A stretch of DNA of 64,000 bases from Roseomonas indoligenes (lineage in GTDB: Bacteria; Pseudomonadota; Alphaproteobacteria; Acetobacterales; Acetobacteraceae): contig NZ_JAGIZA010000005.1 in NCBI RefSeq assembly GCF_017813365.1, positions 186,001 to 250,000 of the forward strand, read 5' to 3'. Each line of letters starts with the position of its first letter. Position 1 is the stretch's first letter. The position numbers were made by a program, and so were the translations under genes. Shown here one piece after another: positions 34,590 to 44,238 of the stretch. The notes below the pieces were generated by a model. The model was not told the DNA's origin. It made no database searches and saw only the letters and a program-made list of their open reading frames with translations.

Positions 34590-36011
34590 ATGGCGAACGA
34601 CAAGGAAAGCGTCTCCAAGGTGATGGAGATGATCAAGGAGAACAGCGTCGAGTACGTGGACTTCCGGTTCACGGACCCGAAGGGCAAGTGGCAGCACACC
34701 GCCCAGCACGTCTCCACCATCGAGGAGGACACCTTCGCCGAGGGCATCATGTTCGACGGCTCCTCGATCGCCGGCTGGAAGGCGATCAACGAGTCCGACA
34801 TGATCCTGATGCCGGACACGCTGAATGCCTGCATGGACCCGTTCAGCGCCAAGCCGCAGCTGATCGTCTTCTGCGACATCATCGAGCCCTCCACCGGCCA
34901 GCTCTACGCGCGTGACCCGCGCGGCACGGCGAAGAAGGCCGAGGCCTACCTGAAGTCCTCCGGCATCGGCGACACCGCCTTCTTCGGCCCGGAGGCCGAG
35001 TTCTTCGTGTTCGACGACGTGAAGTTCGGCACGGGCGGCAACTACGGCCACTTCAAGCTGGAGTCCGGCGAAGGCCCCGGCGCCTCCATGAAGGACTTCC
35101 CCGAGGGGAACATGGGCCACCGCCCGCTGGTCAAGGGCGGCTACTTCCCCGTCCCGCCCGTGGACAGCGAGCAGGACCTGCGCGCCGAGATGCTCTCCAC
35201 CATGATGGAGATGGGCGTCCTCGGCGAGAAGCACCACCATGAGGTGGCGCAGAGCCAGCACGAGCTCGGCACGAAGTTCGGCCCGCTGCTCACGCAGGCC
35301 GACCACATGCAGATCTATAAGTACGTCATCCACAACGTGGCGCATTCCTACGGGAAGACCGCGACGTTCATGCCGAAGCCGATCTACGGCGACAACGGCT
35401 CGGGCATGCACGTGCACCAGTCCATCTGGAAGGACGGCAAGCCGCTCTTCGCCGGCAACGGCTACGCGGACCTGTCCGACTACGCGCTGTGGTACATCGG
35501 CGGCATCATCAAGCACGCCAAGGCGCTGAACGCCTTTACCAACCCCAGCACCAACTCCTACAAGCGCCTGATCCCCGGCTTCGAGGCCCCCGTGCTGCTG
35601 GCCTACTCGGCCCGCAACCGCTCCGCCTCCTGCCGCATCCCCTACGCGACGAGCCCGAAGGCCAAGCGCGTGGAGGTCCGCTTCCCCGACCCGACGGCGA
35701 ACCCGTACCTGTCCTTCGCGGCGATGCTGATGGCCGGCCTTGATGGCATCAAGAACAAGATCCATCCGGGCGAGGCGATGGACAAGGACCTCTACGACCT
35801 GCCGCCGGAGGAGCTGAAGGGCATCCCGACGGTCTGCGGGTCGCTGCGCGAGGCCCTGGGCGAGCTCGAGGCCGACCACGAGTTCCTCCTGGCCGGCGAC
35901 GTGTTCACCAAGGACCAGATCGACAGCTACATCGAGCTGAAGTGGCAGGACGTGTTCAAGTTCGAGCACACCCCGCACCCCGTCGAGTTCGAGATGTACT
36001 ACTCCGTCTGA
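34590..36011 (+). CDS. glnA: Glutamine synthetase, type I
   Basis: 473 aa, preceded by [42 protein letters not shown], the ATP-site [13 protein letters not shown] and [19 protein letters not shown] are GSI signatures. The AMP-accepting Tyr is in [11 protein letters not shown] (near residue 401), so it is a target of the GlnE encoded in this window. It condenses glutamate and ammonia with ATP, the main ammonium assimilation step. It forms a glnB-glnA unit and ends in a strong terminator. Confidence 0.98.
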   Translation: MANDKESVSKVMEMIKENSVEYVDFRFTDPKGKWQHTAQHVSTIEEDTFAEGIMFDGSSIAGWKAINESDMILMPDTLNACMDPFSAKPQLIVFCDIIEPSTGQLYARDPRGTAKKAEAYLKSSGIGDTAFFGPEAEFFVFDDVKFGTGGNYGHFKLESGEGPGASMKDFPEGNMGHRPLVKGGYFPVPPVDSEQDLRAEMLSTMMEMGVLGEKHHHEVAQSQHELGTKFGPLLTQADHMQIYKYVIHNVAHSYGKTATFMPKPIYGDNGSGMHVHQSIWKDGKPLFAGNGYADLSDYALWYIGGIIKHAKALNAFTNPSTNSYKRLIPGFEAPVLLAYSARNRSASCRIPYATSPKAKRVEVRFPDPTANPYLSFAAMLMAGLDGIKNKIHPGEAMDKDLYDLPPEELKGIPTVCGSLREALGELEADHEFLLAGDVFTKDQIDSYIELKWQDVFKFEHTPHPVEFEMYYSV

Positions 36012-36046
36012 TAAGGGCGGGGCGGCTTCACGCCGCCGATTGACAG

Positions 36047-36080
36047 GGGCCGGGTCGCCGAGAGGCGGCCCGGCCCTTTT
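36047..36080 (+). terminator. Rho-independent terminator of glnA
   Basis: A 13-bp stem (one G-T pair) with GAGA loop at 36047-36076 is followed directly by TTTT. A smaller hairpin, GGCGGC/GCCGCC, precedes it at 36021-36037. Confidence 0.85.
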
Positions 36081-36128
36081 CATGTCCGTTGCGCCGGCGC
36101 AGAACGATCCGGGCCCGGAGGAGACGGG

Positions 36129-36812
36129 ATGCGGATCCTGCTGATCGAGGACGACGTCGCTGCGGCCGACTACGTCGCCAAGGGCCTGACCGAGGACGGC
36201 CAGGTCGTCGATGTCGCCCATAACGGCAAGGACGGCCTCTTCCTCGCGCTGAACGAGCGCTACGACGTGATCGTGACGGACCGGATGTTGCCGGGGCCGG
36301 ACGGCCTCTCCATCCTCCGCGCCCTGCGCGCCTCCGCCATCAACACCCCCGTCCTCGTCCTCACCGCTTTGGCCGAGGTGGACCGGCGCGTCGAGGGGCT
36401 GGAGGCCGGGGCGGACGACTACCTTGCCAAGCCCTTCGCCTTCTCCGAGCTGCGCGCCCGCATCCGCGCCCTGGCCCGCCGCCCGGCCGCGCAGGCCGAG
36501 GAGCACGAGTTGTCGGTGGCCGACTTGCGGATGGACCTGCTGCGCCGGCGCGTGACGCGCGCCGGACGCCCCGTGGAGCTGCTGCCGACGGAGTTCCGCC
36601 TCCTCGAATACATGATGCGCCATCCCGGCGAGGTGCTGACGCGCACCATGCTGCTGGAGAAGGTCTGGGACTTCGCCTTCGACCCCACGACGAACGTGGT
36701 GGACGTCCATGTCAGCCGCCTCCGCCGCAAACTGGAAGCCGGTGGCGAGGCACCGATGATCCGCACCGTGCGCGGGGCGGGCTACGTCCTGGCCGAGCCC
36801 CATCCAGGGTGA
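36129..36812 (+). CDS. OmpR-family response regulator
   Basis: 227 aa with GGAGACGGG before the ATG. The receiver domain (1-120) has acidic IEDD, the phospho-Asp in IVTDRMLPGPDG (residue 51), Thr in VLTALAE and Lys in YLAKPF. The C-terminal winged helix (about 130-225) has LPTEFRLLEYMMRHPGEVLTR and VDVHVSRLRRKLE. It controls transcription when phosphorylated by the kinase encoded 7 bases downstream. The pair sits upstream of degP, suggesting an envelope-stress circuit, like CpxR. Confidence 0.93.
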   Translation: MRILLIEDDVAAADYVAKGLTEDGQVVDVAHNGKDGLFLALNERYDVIVTDRMLPGPDGLSILRALRASAINTPVLVLTALAEVDRRVEGLEAGADDYLAKPFAFSELRARIRALARRPAAQAEEHELSVADLRMDLLRRRVTRAGRPVELLPTEFRLLEYMMRHPGEVLTRTMLLEKVWDFAFDPTTNVVDVHVSRLRRKLEAGGEAPMIRTVRGAGYVLAEPHPG

Positions 36813-36819
36813 CCGGCGC

Positions 36820-38154
36820 GTGATCCGCCTGCGCAGCTTCGCGCCGCGCATGGCGCTGGCGGTCGCCGTGGTGGTGCTGGTGGCCTGCTTCCTCGGCGCC
36901 GGCTGGGGCTGGTTGCGCGCGCAGGAGGCGCTGCGGCGGCAACTGGACCTGGTGCTGGCCGCGGAGGCCGAGGGCCTGCTGCGAGACTACGAGACCTACG
37001 GCCTGCGCGGCCTCTCCGAGGCGGCGGAGGTCTACACCCGGCGCCGAGGCCCCCTGCTGGTGCTGCTGCAAGGCCCAGATGGGCGCCTCATCTCCGGCGC
37101 CCTTCCCGGCGCGCCGCAGGCGCTTCGCGGCTTCGCCACGCTTCGTCCGCCCGGGGGCGCACCGCTGCGCGCGCTCGGCGCGGTGCTGCCGGGCGGCGTG
37201 AACCTCCTGGTGGCAACGGACCTCTCCTCCGTCGATCGCGCCGCCCTCGCCCTGGCCTGGACACCGCCCGTCGCGGGTGGCCTGGCGGCGCTGGTCGCCT
37301 TGGGGCTGGGCTTCCTGCTGGCGAACCGGCTGGAGCGGCGGCTCGCCGCCATGAACGGTGCCGCGCGGGCCGTGATGGCGGGCGACCTCGCGCGGCGCTT
37401 GCCCGAGAGCAGCGCCGGCGACGAGTTCGACCGCCTCGCCGAGACGATCAACGAGATGCTCGCCCGCATCGAGGCCCTCGTCGCCGAGGTGCGCCAGGTG
37501 ACGGACGACGTGGCGCACGACCTGCGCTCCCCCTTGTCCCACCTGCGGCAGCGGCTGGAGGCGGCGCTGGCGCGGGCGCGCGACCCGGCGGCGGACGAGG
37601 CGGTGCTCGAAAGTTCGGTGGCGGAGCTGGACGGCATCCTCGCCACCTTCGCCGCCCTGCTGCGGATCGCGCGCGCCGAGGCAGGGACCGGGCGGGAGGG
37701 CTTCACGCGGCTGGACCTCTCGGCCCTGGTGGCCGGCGTGGCGGAGGCCTATGCGCCCGTGGCGGAGGAAGCCGGGCGAAGCCTGGACACGGTCCTCGCC
37801 CCGGGGATCGCCGCCACCGGCAGCGCGCCCCTACTCCGGCAGGCCCTGGCGAACCTCCTGGACAATGCGCTGGCCCACGGCGCGGGCACCATCCACGTGG
37901 CGCTACGGCCAGGACCGGAGATCGAGGTCTCTGACGAAGGACCGGGCATCCCCGCGGAAGAGCGCGAGATGGCCGTGCGGCGCTTCTACCGGCTGGATCG
38001 CAGCCGGACCACGCCGGGCACGGGGCTGGGCCTTTCCCTCATCGCCGCGGTGGTGCGGCTGCATGGCGGGGCGCTGATCCTGCGCGATGCCCGACAAGGG
38101 CCGATGCCCGGCCTCTCGGCCACTCTCACGCTGCCGCCCCTCCCCGATGCCTGA
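36820..38154 (+). CDS. Sensor histidine kinase (partner of the upstream regulator)
   Basis: 444 aa from a GTG start. Two membrane segments (about 10-30 and 145-170) flank a periplasmic sensor of about 115 residues. HAMP follows (ANRLERRLAAMNGAARAVMAGDLARRLPE, excerpt). The H-box is DDVAHDLRSPLSHLRQRLE near residue 230. The N, G1 and G2 boxes are NLLDNALAHG, VSDEGPGIP and GTGLGLSLIAAVV. It autophosphorylates on His and passes phosphate to the regulator. Confidence 0.92.
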   Translation: MIRLRSFAPRMALAVAVVVLVACFLGAGWGWLRAQEALRRQLDLVLAAEAEGLLRDYETYGLRGLSEAAEVYTRRRGPLLVLLQGPDGRLISGALPGAPQALRGFATLRPPGGAPLRALGAVLPGGVNLLVATDLSSVDRAALALAWTPPVAGGLAALVALGLGFLLANRLERRLAAMNGAARAVMAGDLARRLPESSAGDEFDRLAETINEMLARIEALVAEVRQVTDDVAHDLRSPLSHLRQRLEAALARARDPAADEAVLESSVAELDGILATFAALLRIARAEAGTGREGFTRLDLSALVAGVAEAYAPVAEEAGRSLDTVLAPGIAATGSAPLLRQALANLLDNALAHGAGTIHVALRPGPEIEVSDEGPGIPAEEREMAVRRFYRLDRSRTTPGTGLGLSLIAAVVRLHGGALILRDARQGPMPGLSATLTLPPLPDA

Positions 38155-38255
38155 CGGCGGATTCTGAAAACTCTTTCATGCTCCTGTCGCGGCCCCTCCA
38201 CCGGGGTGGGCGGAGATTACCGGCATCCGGCGGGGTTCTCCGCCGCAGGAACAGG

Positions 38256-39788
38256 ATGCACGCGATGACCATCCCCTCGAACCGCCGCCGCCGCGGCGCC
38301 GCGCTGGGCGCCATGCTGCTGGCCGGCACGGCACTGACCGGCGCGGCCGGCTGGCTCACCATCCCCGCCTTCGCGGAAGGGCCGCAGCCGGCGGCCCCCG
38401 CCGTGGCCGCGCCTGCCGTCCCGCTTCCGGGCTTCGGCGACCTCGTCGCGCGGGTCCGGCCCGCCGTGGTGACCATCACCGCCACCGAGCGTGCCCAGGC
38501 GGAGAACGTCAACTCGCCCTTCCCCGAGGGATCGCAGCAGGACCAGATGTTCCGCCGCTACTTCGGTGACCAGGGGGGCCGCGAGGAGGGTGGCAAGCCG
38601 CAGGCGCGGGTGCAGCAGGCCCTCGGCTCCGGCTTCATCGTGGACGCCGACGGCCATGTGGTCACCAACAATCACGTCGTGGAGGGCGCGACCCAGGTGA
38701 AGGTCACGCTCGACGACGGGCGGGAGCTGACCGCGAAGATCGTCGGCCGCGACCCCCGCACGGACCTGGCGCTGCTGAAGGTGGAGGCGGGCGCTCCCCT
38801 ACCCTTCCTGAACCTCGGCAACTCCGACGCGGCCCGCGTCGGCGACTGGGTGGTGGCGGTGGGGAACCCCTACGGCCTCGGCGGCACCGTGACGGCCGGC
38901 ATCCTCTCCGCCCGCGGCCGCGACATCCACAGCGGCCCCTATGACGACTTCCTGCAGATCGACGCGCCGATCAACCGCGGCAACTCCGGCGGCCCGCTCT
39001 TCGCGCAGGACGGCAGCGTGATCGGGGTGAACACCGCGATCTTCAGCCCCTCGGGCGGCTCGATCGGCATTGGCTTCGCCATTCCCTCCAACCTCGTCAC
39101 CACCGTGGTGGCGCAGCTGAAGGCGAACGGCCATGTCGAGCGCGGCTATCTCGGCGCCACCACACAGCCGGTGGATCCGACCATGGCGCGCGCGCTGCAC
39201 CTGCCGAAGCCGGAGGGCGCGCTCGTCGCCGGCGTGGAGGAGAACAGCCCCGCCTCCCGCGCCGGGTTGCGCCCGGGCGACGTGGTGACGGCGCTGGGCG
39301 AGACGCCCGTGCACAGCCCGCGTGACCTGGCCCGCGCCGTGGCCGCCCTGCGGGAGGGCACGTCCACGAGCCTGACCGCCCGGCGCGACGGCCGGGAGAC
39401 CCGGCTGGACGTCCGCCTCGCGGCCCTGCGCGAGGGAGGGGACACCGCCCGCGGCGGGACGGAGGAGGCGCGGAGCCGCGGCCGGATCGGCATCGGCCTA
39501 GCCACCCTGCAGGAGGCCGAGCGGGCCGGGCTGGAGGTGCCCCGCGGCACCGAGGGCGCGGTGATCGCCAGCGTACGGCCGGACAGCCCGGCGGGCGAGG
39601 CGGGGCTGCGGCCCGGCGACGTCATCACCGCCGTGGGCGGAAAGGCGGTGAAGGATCCGGACGGCGCCGTTTCCGCGATCCGCGAGGCGCTCTCCGCCAA
39701 TGACGGCGCCGTGGCCCTGCAGCTGCTGCGCGACGGGCAGCGGGCCTTCGTGGCGGTGGAAGCCCCGTCCGGCTCCCGCCAGGGCTGA
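38256..39788 (+). CDS. degP: Periplasmic Do-like serine protease DegP/HtrA
   Basis: 510 aa from the ATG at 38256, with AGGA 5 bases upstream; the frame to 38178 is not needed. The signal region is RRRRGAALGAMLLAGTALTGAAG. The catalytic triad is His in VTNNHVVEG (near 140), Asp in DPRTDLALL (near 169) and Ser in NRGNSGGPLF (near 243). Two PDZ domains follow, about 290-375 and 405-500. It degrades or refolds misfolded envelope proteins. It lies 101 bases after the kinase; a dyad TGAAA-N4-TTTCA at 38165-38178 in that gap may be regulatory. Confidence 0.95.
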   Translation: MHAMTIPSNRRRRGAALGAMLLAGTALTGAAGWLTIPAFAEGPQPAAPAVAAPAVPLPGFGDLVARVRPAVVTITATERAQAENVNSPFPEGSQQDQMFRRYFGDQGGREEGGKPQARVQQALGSGFIVDADGHVVTNNHVVEGATQVKVTLDDGRELTAKIVGRDPRTDLALLKVEAGAPLPFLNLGNSDAARVGDWVVAVGNPYGLGGTVTAGILSARGRDIHSGPYDDFLQIDAPINRGNSGGPLFAQDGSVIGVNTAIFSPSGGSIGIGFAIPSNLVTTVVAQLKANGHVERGYLGATTQPVDPTMARALHLPKPEGALVAGVEENSPASRAGLRPGDVVTALGETPVHSPRDLARAVAALREGTSTSLTARRDGRETRLDVRLAALREGGDTARGGTEEARSRGRIGIGLATLQEAERAGLEVPRGTEGAVIASVRPDSPAGEAGLRPGDVITAVGGKAVKDPDGAVSAIREALSANDGAVALQLLRDGQRAFVAVEAPSGSRQG

Positions 39789-39800
39789 AGGCGAGAGGGA

Positions 39801-39830
39801 GGGGCCGCATCCCGCGCGGGGTGCGGCCCC
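39801..39830. terminator. Bidirectional terminator between degP and the lipoprotein gene
   Basis: GGGGCCGCATCCC pairs with GGGGTGCGGCCCC (13 bp, one G-T pair) around a GCGC loop, followed by TTCTCC on the plus strand. It lies between convergent genes. Confidence 0.7.
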
Positions 39831-39838
39831 TTCTCCGA

Positions 39839-40252
39839 TCAGCGCGACGCCATGCGGAAGACGTAGTCGCAGCGGCCGTTGTTCGCGCCGTCCAGCGCCA
39901 GCTCGGGCCCGCCGGGCGGGGCGCCGACGGTACGGCGCAGCACGCTTTCCTGCGTCGCGGCGAAACCGGGCGCGTTCACGACCACGCGGAAGCGGTCCCC
40001 GCCCGCCGGTTCCAGCACCGTGCCGAGAAGCGGGGCGCAAACCGCCTCGCCGCCCCGGGTCAGTTCCGCTCGCAGCGCATGCGTCACCGGCGCGACGCCC
40101 GGCAGCGAGATGAGCAGAACCCTCGGCGGCAGGGACGGCGCGCGCAGGGGAATCGCCTCCATGGGCGCCGGCGGCGGGTCCGGCGAGCAGGCGGCCAGCG
40201 CCGTGGCAGCCAGGCCCAGGACCAGCAACGGGCCCATCAGCGTTCGAAGCAT
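39839..40252 (-). CDS. Putative lipoprotein, unknown function
   Basis: 137 aa from the ATG at 40252. The signal MLRTLMGPLLVLGLAATALAAC ends in the lipobox LAAC, so it should be lipid-anchored after Cys22. The mature part has two further Cys (EAVCAPLLG and GRCDYVF) and RVVVNAPGFAATQESVL. I do not recognise the family. The frame upstream to 40381 overlaps the response-regulator end and is rejected. It lies just downstream of the regulator gene on the same strand (82 bases) and might be part of that regulon. Confidence 0.65.
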   Translation of the reverse strand: MLRTLMGPLLVLGLAATALAACSPDPPPAPMEAIPLRAPSLPPRVLLISLPGVAPVTHALRAELTRGGEAVCAPLLGTVLEPAGGDRFRVVVNAPGFAATQESVLRRTVGAPPGGPELALDGANNGRCDYVFRMASR

Positions 40253-40334
40253 CGCATTCTTCCCCTCTCTCCGGGCCGGCAACGCGGGGCGGCGCGCCGG
40301 GCTGCGGCCTGATGGAACATAGATGACTTTTGGC

Positions 40335-41024
40335 TCAGGCAGCGGGCGGTCCGCCGGTCGCGGCCTCAAGCCGGTAGCCAAGGCCGCGCACGGTCTGGAT
40401 CACCACCCCTGCCCCAGCCGCGCCCAGCCGGGCGCGCAGGCGGTGGACATAGACCTCCACCGCGTTCGGCTGCACGGCGCCGTCGGGCCCGGCCAAGCGC
40501 CCCTCCAGCGTCTCCTTCGAGACGGGGCGCGGCGCGGCGCGCAGCAGCACCTCCAGCAGGGTGCGCTCCCGCGGTGGTGGGTCGAAGGGCTGCCCGGCGA
40601 CGGTGAGGGCGCGGGAAAGCGGGTCCAGCGAGATGGCGCCGAGGACCGTGGGCGCCACGCCCCGGCCGCCGCGGCGGCGGGCGGCGTTCAGCCGCGCCAC
40701 CAGCTCACCCAGCGCCACGGGCTTCACCATGTAGTCGTCGGCGCCGAGGTCGAGTCCCTCCACCACCTCGGCCACCTCGCCTCGGGCGGTCATCATCAGC
40801 ACGGGCGGCGCGCCGGGGCGGTGGCGCAGGCGGCGCAGCAGGTCCAGCCCGTCGCCGTCCGGCAGGCCGCGGTCCAGGACCACGACGTCGTAGTCGCCAG
40901 TGGCCAGCGCCGCCTCGGCCTCCTCGATGGAGCTGCCAGTCTCGGCCTGCCAACCGGCGCGGCGCAGGCCCTCCGCCAGCAGCGCCGCAAGCCGGGCATT
41001 GTCCTCCACCAGCAGAACGCGCAT
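40335..41024 (-). CDS. OmpR-family response regulator, QseB/PmrA/TctD-like
   Basis: 229 aa from the ATG at 41024. MRVLLVEDNARLAALLAEGLRRAG starts the receiver; the phospho-Asp is in VVVLDRGLPDGDG (residue 51) and the Lys in YMVKPVALGEL. The DNA-binding domain has PPRERTLLEVLLRAAPRPVSKETL and NAVEVYVHRLRARLG, typical of the QseB/PmrA group. Regulators of this group bind direct repeats with 11-bp period. Such a repeat (CTTACA-N5-CTTACA) lies before the efflux genes at 44222-44238. Divergent from its likely partner kinase at 41199. Confidence 0.92.
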   Translation of the reverse strand: MRVLLVEDNARLAALLAEGLRRAGWQAETGSSIEEAEAALATGDYDVVVLDRGLPDGDGLDLLRRLRHRPGAPPVLMMTARGEVAEVVEGLDLGADDYMVKPVALGELVARLNAARRRGGRGVAPTVLGAISLDPLSRALTVAGQPFDPPPRERTLLEVLLRAAPRPVSKETLEGRLAGPDGAVQPNAVEVYVHRLRARLGAAGAGVVIQTVRGLGYRLEAATGGPPAA

Positions 41025-41198
41025 CCATGATCCTCTTCGGGCCAGGCGCGGAGATTGCGTCGGGCGAGCGTGCCCTGCCAAGCGCTGCAAGCCGGAAATG
41101 CCGCCCGATCCTGCAGGAAGACCGGCCGACCGCCGGTTGATGAGGCCGCCCATGCCGCTCCCCCGCCGCTTCCCCTCCACCATCCCCGGGGCCTAGCC

Positions 41199-42653
41199 AT
41201 GCGCGGCGCTTCCAGCCTGGCCCGCCGCGCCGCGGCCGATGCGGCCGAAGGCCGTCCACCGGAGCGGCCGCACAGCTTCGTCGCCCGGCTCGCGGCGGCC
41301 TATGCGGTGATCGGCCTCGGTGCGCTGGTGGTGGGCGGCGTGATCCTGCACCAGACGCTGAACCGGGTGGTGTGGATGGAGCACCAGCGCGGCATCCTGG
41401 CCGCCGGCGCGGAGGTGACGAACCGGATCGAGCGGGAGGGGCCGGCCGGCCTCGCCCGCCCGCTCGGCGGGGAGAGCGGGCGGCGCTTCGACGCCGCCAC
41501 CGGTTCCATGCTCTTCGCCGTCACCGATTCGGAAGGCAACCGCCTGGCCGTCTCGCCCGGCGTCGATCGCCAGCTGCCGCGGGTGCAGGAGAACGGGCAG
41601 ATCCCCCCCTCCTTCCAGCAGGGGCAGGACGGGACACGGCTCTGGGGCGTCACCCGCTGGGTCACCGGGCCGGACGGGCGGCGCATGGCCGTGCAGATCG
41701 CCCAGGACATGGAGCGGTCCTACATCGTGCTGGACGACGTGCCGGCGGCGGCGCTCGGCCCGGTGATCCTGGTGCTGGTCATCGGCGGCGTCCTGCTCTT
41801 CGTCGCCAATGTCGGGCTGCTGATCCTGCTCTCCTCCCCCCTCCGCCGTGCGGCGCGGGAGGCGGAGCGGATCGGTCATGGCGGTCCTCCGCGCCTGGAC
41901 GAGCAGGGCATCCCCCAGGAGCTGCTGCCCCTGATCGGGGCGGTGAACGGCGCCCTGGACCGGCTGGACGACAGCCTGGAATGGCAGCGCGGCTTCTCCG
42001 CCGAGGTGGCGCACGAGTTGCGGACCCCGCTCGCCATCATCCAGGCCGAGCTGGACCTGTTGGACGCCGGCGCCGTGACCGACCGCCTCCGGCGCGACGT
42101 TCAGGAACTCGCGGAGCTCGTCTCCGACCTGCTGGAAGCCGCGGAGGCCGCCCGCGACATGCCCGTCGCCGATGGCGCCTTCGACCTTGCCGAGCTGGTG
42201 GCCCATGTCGCCCGCCGCTTCACCCCCATCGCGGCGAAGGAAGGGCATGCCCTGGACTCCCCGCCCGCCAACGCCCCGGTCTGGGTGCGCGGCGAGCGGG
42301 AGGCGATCGGCCGCGCGCTGCGGAACCTGGTGGAGAACGCCATCGCCCATTCCCCGCCCGCCGGCACCGTGACCTTGCGCCTCGCGGCGCCACGGGACGG
42401 CATGGCCGTCGTGGAGGTGGCGGACCAGGGCAAGGGGGTGCCGGAAGCCGAGCGGAAAAACGTGTTCCGTCGCCACTGGCGCGCCGGGGACGTGCGGCGC
42501 CGCGGCCTGGGGCTGGGCCTCTCCATCGTGGAGCGGATCGTGAGCTCTCACGGCGGCATCGCCGAGGTGGGGGACGCGCCCGGGGGCGGAGCGCTCTTCG
42601 CCCTGCACCTGCCCTTGGCGCCCGCGGCGGCCCTGGCTGTGGCGAAAGACTGA
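41199..42653 (+). CDS. Sensor histidine kinase, QseC/TctE-like
   Basis: 484 aa from the ATG at 41199. Membrane segments occur at about 32-55 and 185-210, with a periplasmic sensor of about 130 residues between them and a HAMP-like linker after. The H-box is FSAEVAHELRTPLAIIQAEL near residue 275. NLVENAIAHSPPAG, VADQGKGVP and RGLGLGLSIVERIV form the ATPase domain. The divergent arrangement with the response regulator (174-base gap) is unusual for pairs of this type, which normally share one operon. It ends before a strong hairpin. Confidence 0.91.
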   Translation: MRGASSLARRAAADAAEGRPPERPHSFVARLAAAYAVIGLGALVVGGVILHQTLNRVVWMEHQRGILAAGAEVTNRIEREGPAGLARPLGGESGRRFDAATGSMLFAVTDSEGNRLAVSPGVDRQLPRVQENGQIPPSFQQGQDGTRLWGVTRWVTGPDGRRMAVQIAQDMERSYIVLDDVPAAALGPVILVLVIGGVLLFVANVGLLILLSSPLRRAAREAERIGHGGPPRLDEQGIPQELLPLIGAVNGALDRLDDSLEWQRGFSAEVAHELRTPLAIIQAELDLLDAGAVTDRLRRDVQELAELVSDLLEAAEAARDMPVADGAFDLAELVAHVARRFTPIAAKEGHALDSPPANAPVWVRGEREAIGRALRNLVENAIAHSPPAGTVTLRLAAPRDGMAVVEVADQGKGVPEAERKNVFRRHWRAGDVRRRGLGLGLSIVERIVSSHGGIAEVGDAPGGGALFALHLPLAPAAALAVAKD

Positions 42654-42674
42654 GGCGGGGCCGCCTATAGCAAG

Positions 42675-42702
42675 GCGCCCCGGCTCATGAGAGCCGGGGC
42701 GC
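42675..42702. terminator. Bidirectional terminator hairpin
   Basis: A perfect 12-bp stem (GCGCCCCGGCTC with GAGCCGGGGCGC) and ATGA loop lie between the convergent kinase and efflux-adaptor genes. The flanks are A/T-containing (CAAG and AATAG), though no long T-run is present. Confidence 0.65.
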
Positions 42703-42800
42703 AATAGGGTAGAATCCAGTTCGATCGCCGGAGGCTAGCGGCCCGACCGAGCTGCGCGACCCGGGAGATGCTCCAGGCGTGGAAGCCCTGGACGGTCCAA

Positions 42801-44111
42801 TCAGTCCTGCGCAGCCCGGTCGATGAACAGCGCACCGCCGGTGACGATCCGGGCGCCGGGGTTCAGCCCGTCCGTGATCTGGACCATGCCGTCGGACTGC
42901 ATTCCCGTGCGGACGCTCCGCATGATGAAGCGGTCGTCGCCCAGCGCCTCCCAGAGGGAGGTGTTGGCGCCCCGGTAGATCAGCGCGCCGGCGGGCACCG
43001 CCACCGCGTCCTTCGCCTCGCCCACCGCGATGCGGAAGGAGGCGAACATCTCGGGCTTCAGGAGGTGGTCGGGATCCTCCACCGCGGCGCGGACGGTCAG
43101 GCGGCGGGTGGTGGGGTCCAGCGAGTTGGCAACATTGGCGATCCGGGCGCTGAAGGCCTGGCCGGGAAGCGCGTCCACCGTCACCTGCACGTTCTGGCCC
43201 GGGCGGACCATCGGCGCGTCCATCTCGCGCACCCCCGCCACCAGCCACATCTGGGACAGGTCGGCGATGGTGTAGATCGGGTCGGAGTTGCCGGCGTTCA
43301 GCCACTGGTTCGGGCCGATGCGGCGGAACACCACCGTGCCGGCCAGGGGGGCGGTCACTGCCACCACCGCGTTCACGCGGCGGGTCCGCTCGATCTCCGC
43401 GATCTGCTCCGGGGTGCGGCCGAGAACGCGCAGCTTGTCGCGGGCGGCGGCCAGGGTGGCCTCCGCGGTCCGCTGGTCGGAGATGGCATTGGCCAGGTCG
43501 GCCTGGGACTGCTCCACGTCGCGGCGGGCGGCGGCCTTCGCGGCGAAGAGGTCGCGCTGCCGCGCCTCGTTCCGGCGGGCCAGGTCCACCGCGGTGCGGG
43601 ACTTGCCGCCGGCATCGAGCGCGGAGAGCAGGTCGTTCGCGGCCTGGGTCAGGTCCGTCGTCTCGATCTCGAACAGCACGTCCCCGGCCTGGACCTGCTG
43701 GCCGGGCTGGGCGACGGCGCGGACCACGCGGCCGGTATAGGGGGAGAAGACGGGGGTGGACCGCTCCTCGTTGAAGGCGATGCGGCCCTCGGCCACGCGC
43801 TCCGGCCGGAAGGCGCGGGCGGCCACCGGCTCCACGCGCAGCAGCTTCGCCTCGGTCGGGGTGATGCGGAAGGACCCGTCGGCCTGGCGGCCGACATTCG
43901 ACGCGGCCTGGGCGGGGGAGATAACCGCCGGAGCCTGATGACCGCCGAACTCCTTCCAGGCATAGCCACCACCGACGGCGAGCACGGCAATCCCGGCCAG
44001 CAGCAAGGGCAGGCGCCGGCGGGGCGCAACAGGCGCCTCAACCTGGGCGGCGGCGCTCTGGGAGGCAACCTCGGCGATCTGCGGCGGGGTCATCATCTTC
44101 ATGGCCGTCAC
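42801..44111 (-). CDS. RND efflux periplasmic adaptor (CusB/CzcB, membrane-fusion family)
   Basis: 436 aa from the GTG at 44111, which has AGGA 6 bases upstream; an ATG at 44102 is the alternative. One membrane anchor (LPLLLAGIAVLAVGGGYAW) is followed by the split lipoyl halves (VFSPYTGRVVRAVAQPGQQVQAGDVLFEIE and VTAPLAGTVVFRR, excerpted). Between these lies a coiled-coil hairpin of about 110 residues. A beta-barrel (WLVAGVREMDAPMVRPG) and a C-terminal domain come last. It links the inner-membrane pump to the TolC channel. Transcribed divergently from the pump, unlike the usual C-B-A operon. Confidence 0.91.
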   Translation of the reverse strand: MTAMKMMTPPQIAEVASQSAAAQVEAPVAPRRRLPLLLAGIAVLAVGGGYAWKEFGGHQAPAVISPAQAASNVGRQADGSFRITPTEAKLLRVEPVAARAFRPERVAEGRIAFNEERSTPVFSPYTGRVVRAVAQPGQQVQAGDVLFEIETTDLTQAANDLLSALDAGGKSRTAVDLARRNEARQRDLFAAKAAARRDVEQSQADLANAISDQRTAEATLAAARDKLRVLGRTPEQIAEIERTRRVNAVVAVTAPLAGTVVFRRIGPNQWLNAGNSDPIYTIADLSQMWLVAGVREMDAPMVRPGQNVQVTVDALPGQAFSARIANVANSLDPTTRRLTVRAAVEDPDHLLKPEMFASFRIAVGEAKDAVAVPAGALIYRGANTSLWEALGDDRFIMRSVRTGMQSDGMVQITDGLNPGARIVTGGALFIDRAAQD

Positions 44112-44221
44112 CCTGTTTCCTGCACCCGTTTGACGCATGATGCTCGGCGTGGTCCCGGGACCGGCTCGCGGGGCCTGTGGCCCTGCCCGCCGATCCATGG
44201 GCGGTGTTATGGACCGGTCAA

Positions 44222-44238
44222 CTTACACGGCGCTTACA
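44222..44238. promoter_or_regulatory. CTTACA-N5-CTTACA direct repeat, response-regulator box
   Basis: Two identical CTTACA hexamers start at 44222 and 44233, an 11-bp period, in the gap between the divergent adaptor and pump genes. A third CTTACA is at 44346. This is the pattern recognised by PmrA/QseB-type OmpR-family dimers, and such a regulator is encoded at 40335-41024. Confidence 0.5.

Noticed and set aside
42703-42800. Small coding sequence between the kinase terminator and the efflux adaptor stop
   Set aside because: No frame there has a start, ribosome-binding site and plausible composition; it is read as spacer.
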